Source: Cyanobacteria bacterium UBA8803
GTDB lineage: Bacteria; Cyanobacteriota; Cyanobacteriia; Cyanobacteriales; Coleofasciculaceae
Direction of reading: 5' to 3'
Assembly: GCA_003505715.1 (NCBI GenBank)
Contig: DNXU01000340.1
Location: forward strand, 4,368 to 34,904
Length of the DNA: 30,537 nucleotides
In this document: positions 24,188 through 30,537 of the stretch, in pieces
How the letters are laid out: every line of letters begins with the position of its first letter
How positions within the stretch are numbered: position 1 is the first letter of the stretch
Notes under the pieces: model-generated
Seen by the model: only the letters and a program-made list of their open reading frames with translations
Database searches by the model: none
Told to the model about the DNA's origin: nothing
Made by a program: the position numbers and the translations under genes

Positions 24188-26617
24188 TTATCCTTGTCGT
24201 TTCGTCAGGTGGGAATTAGCAATTTGGTATAAGGATTGTAACGTTACTCCATCGGTGGGGTACTCTGCGATCGCAAAATTACAACTGACTTGGAAGCGAT
24301 TACCATCCGGAGACGTAAAGACTTGCTGACGTAGGGTGGCGAGAAGCTCACCGAGGAAATCGTTAGCTTCTTTCCGAGTTAATCCAGGCATACCCACCAC
24401 AAATTCTCCATGTCCCCAATACCCCACTACTTCAGCACCGCAAACAGCTGATTTGAACAGCCAACCCCATCGTTGCAGCACTTGATTTCCTACCCCATGA
24501 CCGTACTCAATATTAATCTGGTGTAACTGAGTCATCTTGAAGAGAGCCAAACCAACCAAGGAAAAGTGCTTCATCAAATGCTCTAAATCTTGGCTGGATT
24601 TCGGCTGATTCAGCAATCCCGTTAATGGGTCTTTGGTAGAAAGAGTCTGAAGAAAACGGGTGCGCTCCAGACGATGGTTGATGCGGGTGAGGAGTTCGGG
24701 TGCTACAACTGGTTTCACCAGGTAATCATCTGCCCCTGCGGCAAATATCCCTTGGATGGTTTCTAAATCTCGATGTACACTTAGAAACAAAATGGGCAAC
24801 TCCTGCCAGATCGGAGCAGTGCGAACGGCTTGGCACAGTTCAATCCCACTAATATTGGGCATTTCTACATCCAGAATCAATAGATCGGGCGAGAGCAGTT
24901 GCAACACATCCCAGAACTGTAGAGGATCGTCTAACCCTGTCATGCGGATGCCCCAAGGTTCTAATATCAAATGTAAGGCAGCTAAAAATACAGGGTCATC
25001 ATCCACTACCAGAACATTAACGGTCTGAGAACGGTTGCACTCTAATAGTTGAGATGCCACATCCCACACTTGATGGGCTGTCACAGGTTTGACTAAAAAC
25101 CCCCGTCCTCCAGCACGAGCCACACTCACCCGATCCACCAATCCATCAGCCGCTGCCAGGACAAGCACGGGGACTCTAGGGGTACGCTTCGCCAAAGTGG
25201 TCAGAACAGCTAAACATTCTTCCCGTTGCCCCACTTCATCAACATTCATTACCACTAAATCTGGTGATTTTGCCTCCATCCAAATTTCCGCTTCTTGGAG
25301 CGTTCCCACTTGCTCCCAACTCATCCCGGCTGACTGCGCTAATTGCTGTAATGCCCCAGCCAGTTGAGGATCGGAGTCAATCAGCAATAGTCTTACTGTA
25401 TGGGGGAGGAGACAGGAATGGTGTTTGGGTAAGGCTTCAACCTCCTGAATGTCTGTTGATAACGAGGAAACCAGAACCTTATTACCAGTCTGTGTCAGAA
25501 GGGTAGGGTTTGAACTGTTCGGAGGAATCTCTGATCTGGTTACGTTTAACAGGTCGTTCAAGGATTGAATCAACGACAGCAGTTGAGATTCTTGTTCTGG
25601 GAGTAAGTCATCTTTCCCTAACAAAAGCTGCTCGATCTCATGGGCAATTTGGGTTCCTGCGTCGCGATTAAACATCCCCAAGACTCCAGCTAGCTTATGA
25701 GCAGCCTGTCCAGCAGACTGGCGTAATGATAAGGCAAGTCCTCCACCTATAACAGCATTGGCAGCTTGTTGCAACACAGCTAGACGTTGTGCCATTAGAC
25801 CTTGGTATTGCTGCCAAAGTTGGTCTACTGCCTGGTTAAACTGCTGTTCAATCGATGGAGAGACTAAAGCAGGTGTAGGGATATCAGATTGAGCTAGCTT
25901 GTGGTTTTTTGAGCTTTTGCGCTTTTGACTTCCTTGGTTGTCTGACTTATGAGAATTCAGGCGATAACCCAGACCATAGACATTTTCAATCCAATCTGCT
26001 GCTCCAACGGCTTTGAGTTTCTGCCGCAGTCCTTTGATATGCGACTTCACGCTTTCCTCTTGGGGAGGATCGTCAAATGTCCAAAGATGCTCAATGATAT
26101 CCGTCCGACTGAAAACCCGTGATGGGTTTCGTAGCAAGAGTTCCAGCAGACAGTATTCCTTGGGCGTTAATGCCAGTGAGTTCTCTGCATAGGTAACTTT
26201 ACAGTTACTCGGATCTAGCCGCAAAGCCCCAACTTCAAGTACTGGAGTCCGGGGAATATCGCCACGACGCAGCAGTGCCCGTACTCGTGCCTGAAGTTCT
26301 TCTAAATCCAAGGGTTTGAGTAGATAATCGTCTGCTCCTGCATCCAGGCCCCGAATGCGATCGTTGCTGGCATCTTTGGCGGTAATCAGCAGGATTGGGG
26401 TTGAACACCCTTGGGAGCGCAATCGCTGACATAGGGTAATACCGTCTAATGAAGGCAGTCCCACATCCATCAGAAGCAAGTCATAGGGCGCACTTTGGGC
26501 GCATTCCCACCCAATTCCTCCATCCTCAGCCAGATCTACCACATAGTGCTGACTGGTCAGAGACTGCAACAGGATATTAGCTAGAACCTCATCATCCTCG
26601 ATCAGCAAAATCCTCAT
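24188..26617 (-). CDS. OmpR-type response regulator with Hpt, two extra receivers and degenerate GGDEF (809 aa)
   Basis: Numbering is from the ATG giving MRILLIEDDE. REC1 (1-118) has Asp51. The winged-helix DNA-binding domain (about 126-220) has the LTPKEYCLLELLL, HIKGLRQKL and GLGYRL landmarks. An Hpt domain (about 257-358) has His307 in AAHKLAGVLGMF. REC2 (about 408-528) has Asn458 where the phospho-acceptor Asp belongs. REC3 (about 534-652) has Asp583 in LLILDVEMPN. The C-terminal GGDEF-like domain (about 662-809) keeps DPLTGLLN but reads GHGEF in place of GGDEF and lacks the metal-binding Asp. It is therefore unlikely to make c-di-GMP and may serve as a binding or dimerisation module. An upstream TTG would add two residues; the ATG is the standard response-regulator N-terminus. 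The Hpt could accept phosphate from hybrid kinases such as those nearby, none of which has its own Hpt. Confidence 0.92.
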   Translation of the reverse strand: MRILLIEDDEVLANILLQSLTSQHYVVDLAEDGGIGWECAQSAPYDLLLMDVGLPSLDGITLCQRLRSQGCSTPILLITAKDASNDRIRGLDAGADDYLLKPLDLEELQARVRALLRRGDIPRTPVLEVGALRLDPSNCKVTYAENSLALTPKEYCLLELLLRNPSRVFSRTDIIEHLWTFDDPPQEESVKSHIKGLRQKLKAVGAADWIENVYGLGYRLNSHKSDNQGSQKRKSSKNHKLAQSDIPTPALVSPSIEQQFNQAVDQLWQQYQGLMAQRLAVLQQAANAVIGGGLALSLRQSAGQAAHKLAGVLGMFNRDAGTQIAHEIEQLLLGKDDLLPEQESQLLSLIQSLNDLLNVTRSEIPPNSSNPTLLTQTGNKVLVSSLSTDIQEVEALPKHHSCLLPHTVRLLLIDSDPQLAGALQQLAQSAGMSWEQVGTLQEAEIWMEAKSPDLVVMNVDEVGQREECLAVLTTLAKRTPRVPVLVLAAADGLVDRVSVARAGGRGFLVKPVTAHQVWDVASQLLECNRSQTVNVLVVDDDPVFLAALHLILEPWGIRMTGLDDPLQFWDVLQLLSPDLLILDVEMPNISGIELCQAVRTAPIWQELPILFLSVHRDLETIQGIFAAGADDYLVKPVVAPELLTRINHRLERTRFLQTLSTKDPLTGLLNQPKSSQDLEHLMKHFSLVGLALFKMTQLHQINIEYGHGVGNQVLQRWGWLFKSAVCGAEVVGYWGHGEFVVGMPGLTRKEANDFLGELLATLRQQVFTSPDGNRFQVSCNFAIAEYPTDGVTLQSLYQIANSHLTKRQG

Positions 26618-26720
26618 CGCCAATTCTTGCCGTCGTATAATTCATATATTCTACGGACGTAAGCGTTGCGATCGCAATCCGCTGGCTATAGTTATGACTA
26701 GATTTGAGTAGGTCTTATAT

Positions 26721-26785
26721 AACCCCAAACCCCCAACCCTAAACAACCAACAACCAACCCCAAACAACCAACAACCAACAACTAA
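26721..26785. repeat. AACCAACAACC-type low-complexity tandem repeat
   Basis: The spacer between the DJ-1/PfpI and response-regulator genes contains interleaved CCCCAAAC, CAACCAA and ACAACCAAC units. The minus strand is correspondingly rich in GGTTG and short G runs. This is a typical cyanobacterial intergenic repeat. The repeat touches the last codons of the DJ-1/PfpI gene. Confidence 0.6.
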
Positions 26786-27381
26786 ACAGTTGCCATTTCT
26801 TGGTGTTCGATCTTGGTGCCCAAAACTTTGAGGAATTCTGCTAACCAGATCGGGTGAGCAGGCCAAGCTGGGGCTGTGACTAAATTGCCATCGACCATCG
26901 CCTCATCCGGCGGAATGTGGGTATAGAGTCCACCAGCACGAGTGACATCTGGGCCGCAGGCTGGGTAGGCTGTACAGCTTTTGCCTTTGAGTACGTCAGC
27001 CGCTGCCAAAAGCTGTAAGCCGTGGCAGATGGCGGCTATCGGCTTGTTAACTTGGGCAAAGTGGCGGGTTATCTCTAATACCCTCTCATTTAAGCGAATG
27101 TATTCTGGTGCCCTGCCACCAGGAATAACTAGGGCATCGTAATCTTCAGGTGCTATTTCGTTGAACGTAGCATTGAGTGTGAAGTTGTGTCCCGGCTTTT
27201 CGCTATAGGTTTGGTCACCTTCAAAGTCGTGGACGGCTGTTCGCACTGTATCCCCAGCTTTCTTATCCGGGCAGACAGCATGGACGGTATGCCCAACCAT
27301 TTGTAATGCCTGGAAAGGCACCATGACTTCGTAATCTTCTACAAAATCACCAACGAGCATTAAAATTTTCTTGCCACTCAT
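26782..27381 (-). CDS. DJ-1/PfpI family protein (class I glutamine amidotransferase-like)
   Basis: The 199-residue protein has the fold's landmarks: an N-terminal [15 protein letters not shown] strand-loop with the acidic residue, then [15 protein letters not shown]. The nucleophile elbow is [10 protein letters not shown], with Cys119 followed by His120. The Cys-His pair matches the PfpI/YhbO subgroup. Members have been described as proteases, deglycases, glyoxalases or chaperones, and the activity of this one cannot be fixed from sequence. It is cytosolic, with no signal peptide. It is 94 nt downstream of thiC on the same strand and may be cotranscribed; there is no known functional tie to thiamine synthesis. 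Confidence 0.9.
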   Translation of the reverse strand: MSGKKILMLVGDFVEDYEVMVPFQALQMVGHTVHAVCPDKKAGDTVRTAVHDFEGDQTYSEKPGHNFTLNATFNEIAPEDYDALVIPGGRAPEYIRLNERVLEITRHFAQVNKPIAAICHGLQLLAAADVLKGKSCTAYPACGPDVTRAGGLYTHIPPDEAMVDGNLVTAPAWPAHPIWLAEFLKVLGTKIEHQEMATV

Positions 27382-27475
27382 AAAGCTATTTCGCTTTTAC
27401 GCTCCATACTAAAATAATGCGGGTCAAAGTTCACCTGTTGCTCACATTATTGAACCTTCTTTGCCCTCTCCCTCC

Positions 27476-28861
<1,386 letters not shown>

Positions 28862-28864
28862 TTA

Positions 28865-28945
28865 TACAGCTTCCCTCCGCCGGTATTAACCGGACTCAGG
28901 TTCTAAGGGTGTAATCTCAGCCTGGTTGCTCAGGCACCCCTAGCT
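28865..28945 (-). ncRNA. TPP riboswitch (THI element) of thiC
   Basis: On the minus strand the conserved blocks appear in order: GGGGTGCC, CTGAGA, ACCC, GAACCTGA, then CCGG/CCGG and GGAGGGAA. These are the invariant core of the TPP aptamer (the CUGAGA pyrimidine-binding loop and the helix leading to GGAGGGAA). It ends about 20 nt before the thiC start codon, which favours control of translation initiation, although no alternative stem was worked out. Confidence 0.97.
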
Positions 28946-29034
28946 ATGAATAGAGGATTGTATCACCAAGGCTAAGGCGGGTTAGGAGCAGGTAGTAAAT
29001 CTTAATAGAGAAGAAAAAGCAAAAGGTTCGTAGT

Positions 29035-29050
29035 AAGGACTAAAGTCCTT
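29035..29050. repeat. Dispersed cyanobacterial palindrome
   Basis: AAGGACT-AA-AGTCCTT lies between a GTTCGTAGT stretch and a later CTACTAC stretch. The combination resembles the short palindromic repeats found in many copies in filamentous cyanobacterial genomes. It sits in the divergent spacer between thiC and rsgA. Confidence 0.45.
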
Positions 29051-29114
29051 AAAAATGCATTTCCCAGCACGAAGCGTACCTACTACCCCCCAATCTCTAC
29101 ACAACCGGACTTGC

Positions 29115-29120
29115 TATAAT
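29115..29120 (+). promoter_or_regulatory. Consensus -10 box ahead of the small frame and rsgA
   Basis: A perfect TATAAT lies in TTGCTATAATATACTAAG, about 80 nt before the 29-codon frame. The -35 region is weak (CTCTAC region). It is the best candidate promoter for the rsgA side of the spacer. Confidence 0.45.
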
Positions 29121-29198
29121 ATACTAAGTATCAAAACAAAGTCATTCTCAAAAGAGTGACTGCTTGCCCAACGCTGAAAATATCCAAGGAGCGAGAAT

Positions 29199-29288
29199 AT
29201 GGCTGAGCTTGTTGCCATGAATACCACCACGAGTCTCAACCTGAATATGCAGGCAGTCACAGAGCTTTTTGTTACATACTTCATTTAA
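29199..29288 (+). CDS. Possible 29-aa small protein or leader upstream of rsgA
   Basis: An ATG follows AAGGAG with good spacing (about 9 nt), about 80 nt downstream of a consensus TATAAT. The predicted product begins MAELVAMNTTTSLNLN and ends AVTELFVTYFI. It is a neutral peptide with an apolar end and no recognisable family. It ends 137 nt before rsgA, with a heptamer repeat between them. The strong translation and promoter signals suggest it is expressed; whether as a protein or a regulatory leader cannot be told. Confidence 0.4.
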   Translation: MAELVAMNTTTSLNLNMQAVTELFVTYFI

Positions 29289-29338
29289 AAGTAGGGATCT
29301 GTTACTCCGGGAGCAGAACCAAGCAATCAGAAAAACAG

Positions 29339-29359
29339 TTCCCTGTTCCCTATTCCCTT
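29339..29359 (+). repeat. STRR heptamer repeat (three units)
   Basis: TTCCCTG, TTCCCTA and TTCCCTT stand in tandem. These are typical degenerate heptanucleotide repeats of filamentous cyanobacteria, placed just upstream of rsgA. Confidence 0.65.
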
Positions 29360-29425
29360 CTGTAATGAAGGCAAAATTCCTCTGTGCTGCTTGCTGGCAA
29401 CAAGTAACACGCATTGAGGAAACAA

Positions 29426-30487
29426 ATGAATTTGCAATTGTTAGGCTGGAGTAGCTTCTTTGCTAACAGCTTCAAAAGCCAATGGCCAAGTGAATATACT
29501 GTTGGTCGAGTTGCCCTTGAGCATAAAAACACCTACATCCTCTATACCGAACAAGGCGAACTCTCGGCAGAAGTAACTGGCAAAATGCGCTACCAAGCTG
29601 CTGAGCGGCAAGATTTTCCAGCTGTAGGAGATTGGGTTGTCATTAGTGTCAAGCAGGGGGAAAAGAAAGCCACAATCCATAGCATTTTACCCAGAAAAAG
29701 TAAATTTTCTCGGAAAACTGTCGGGGCTAAAACTGAAGAGCAAATTATTGCAACTAACGTCGATACGGCTTTTCTGATTTCCGGATTGGATGGCGATTTC
29801 AATATTAGGAGAATTGAGCGCTATTTAATTATGGTTTGGGAAAGCGGTGCTAATCCCGTCATCATTTTGAACAAGGCCGACTTGTGCGATGATGTAGCAG
29901 CAAGGCGCGAAGATGTAGAAGCGATCGCTTTCGGTGTACCAATTGTGGTACTGAGTGCCCTCACTAACGAAGGACTTGATGCCTTGACCCCTTACCTAAT
30001 ACCGGGACAAACTATTGCTTTGTTAGGGTCGTCCGGGGTAGGTAAATCTACTTTAACCAATCAATTAGTGGGTAAGGCAGTGCAAGCAGTTCGGGAGGTT
30101 CGCCTAGGGGATGACCGCGGGCGACACACCACCACCCATCGGGAATTAATTGTACTGTCAAAAGGTAGCTTACTGATCGATACTCCCGGAATGCGGGAAC
30201 TCCAAATTTGGGCGGGAGATGACGGCTTGCAGGATACCTTTGGGGATATTGAAACCTTAGCAAAGCAATGTCGGTTTCGTAATTGCCAACATGACGGGGA
30301 ACCTGGTTGTGCCGTGCAAGAGGCGATCGCAGATGGCACGTTAGATGAGGGGCGTTTGGGAAGTTTCCAAAAACTGCAAAAAGAACTCAACTACTTGGTA
30401 AGGAAACAAGACCAGAAAGCATCTCTGGCAGAGAAGGAACGGTGGAAGAAAATCACCAAATCTCTCAGAAAGATGAAAAAACGCTAA
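29426..30487 (+). CDS. rsgA: Ribosome small-subunit-dependent GTPase A (RsgA/YjeQ)
   Basis: RsgA is a circularly permuted GTPase that checks late maturation of the 30S subunit and releases assembly factors. The 353-residue product has an N-terminal OB-fold (about 25-95). The permuted GTPase motifs come in the order NKAD (149-152, G4), GSSGVGKST (201-209, G1), then a Thr-rich G2 region ([10 protein letters not shown]) and DTPG (252-255, G3). The C-terminal zinc knuckle uses Cys282, Cys287, His289 and Cys295. The basic tail ends KSLRKMKKR. The ATG at 29426 is chosen because GAGGA lies 5 nt upstream; a TTG four codons earlier keeps the frame but overlaps that site. The gene is transcribed away from thiC. 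Confidence 0.96.
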   Translation: MNLQLLGWSSFFANSFKSQWPSEYTVGRVALEHKNTYILYTEQGELSAEVTGKMRYQAAERQDFPAVGDWVVISVKQGEKKATIHSILPRKSKFSRKTVGAKTEEQIIATNVDTAFLISGLDGDFNIRRIERYLIMVWESGANPVIILNKADLCDDVAARREDVEAIAFGVPIVVLSALTNEGLDALTPYLIPGQTIALLGSSGVGKSTLTNQLVGKAVQAVREVRLGDDRGRHTTTHRELIVLSKGSLLIDTPGMRELQIWAGDDGLQDTFGDIETLAKQCRFRNCQHDGEPGCAVQEAIADGTLDEGRLGSFQKLQKELNYLVRKQDQKASLAEKERWKKITKSLRKMKKR

Positions 30488-30537
30488 TTATTTAATTTTG
30501 ATACTGGATGTAGGGGATTAACGGATGTTGGCAGCGG

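Noticed and set aside
26721..26785. G-rich minus strand as a possible G-quadruplex regulator
   Set aside because: The G runs are irregular with one long loop, and the tract is better explained as a common intergenic tandem repeat.
29148..29414. 88-codon minus-strand frame upstream of rsgA
   Set aside because: It includes translated heptamer repeat and runs antisense to a frame with better promoter and ribosome signals.

Overview
The window comes from a cyanobacterium, most likely a filamentous one. The evidence is frequent HIP1 octamers (GCGATCGC), very large PAS/GAF hybrid histidine kinases, a fused Ser/Thr-kinase/histidine-kinase protein, heptanucleotide tandem repeats of the STRR type, and a ThiC gene behind a TPP riboswitch. 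I cannot name the genus from sequence alone.

Layout: (1) 109-4515, minus strand, is a PAS(6)-GAF-HisKA-HATPase-REC hybrid kinase split into two frames by what looks like a 4-nt deletion, with a 96-bp MITE-like element and its 9-bp target duplication just upstream of its start. (2) 4782-9755, plus strand, is an accessory block of three transcription units: a pair of cysteine-free small proteins, a GH44 glycoside hydrolase and an RTX calcium-binding protein. Each unit is preceded by the same promoter element, an 11-bp-period direct repeat TCTCCCC-N4-TCTCCCC exactly 10 bp upstream of a -10-like hexamer. The first two units also end in homologous terminator segments. (3) 10103-11506 is a REC-histidine kinase. 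(4) 11507-12330 holds gene debris (a caspase/C14 fragment and a TPR scrap). (5) 12399-13346, minus, is a bestrophin-like anion channel, followed by a 276-bp element with 14-bp terminal inverted repeats. (6) 13741-23812, minus, holds a 2186-aa Ser/Thr kinase-AAA-GAF-HK-REC protein and, 40 nt downstream, a 1156-aa PAS(5)-HK-REC protein. (7) 24188-26617, minus, is a 809-aa OmpR-type response regulator with Hpt, two further REC domains and a degenerate GGDEF domain. (8) 26782-28945, minus, has a DJ-1/PfpI protein and riboswitch-controlled thiC. (9) 29199-30487, plus, has a 29-codon small frame and rsgA.

The strongest unexplained signal is the shared box in front of the small-protein pair, the GH44 enzyme and the RTX protein. 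Its geometry (7+4 bp half-site spacing, overlapping -35) is that of OmpR/PhoB-family activators. The window encodes one such regulator and several kinases that could feed it, so a regulon for extracellular polysaccharide or surface functions is a reasonable hypothesis. The link between that regulator and the box is inference only.
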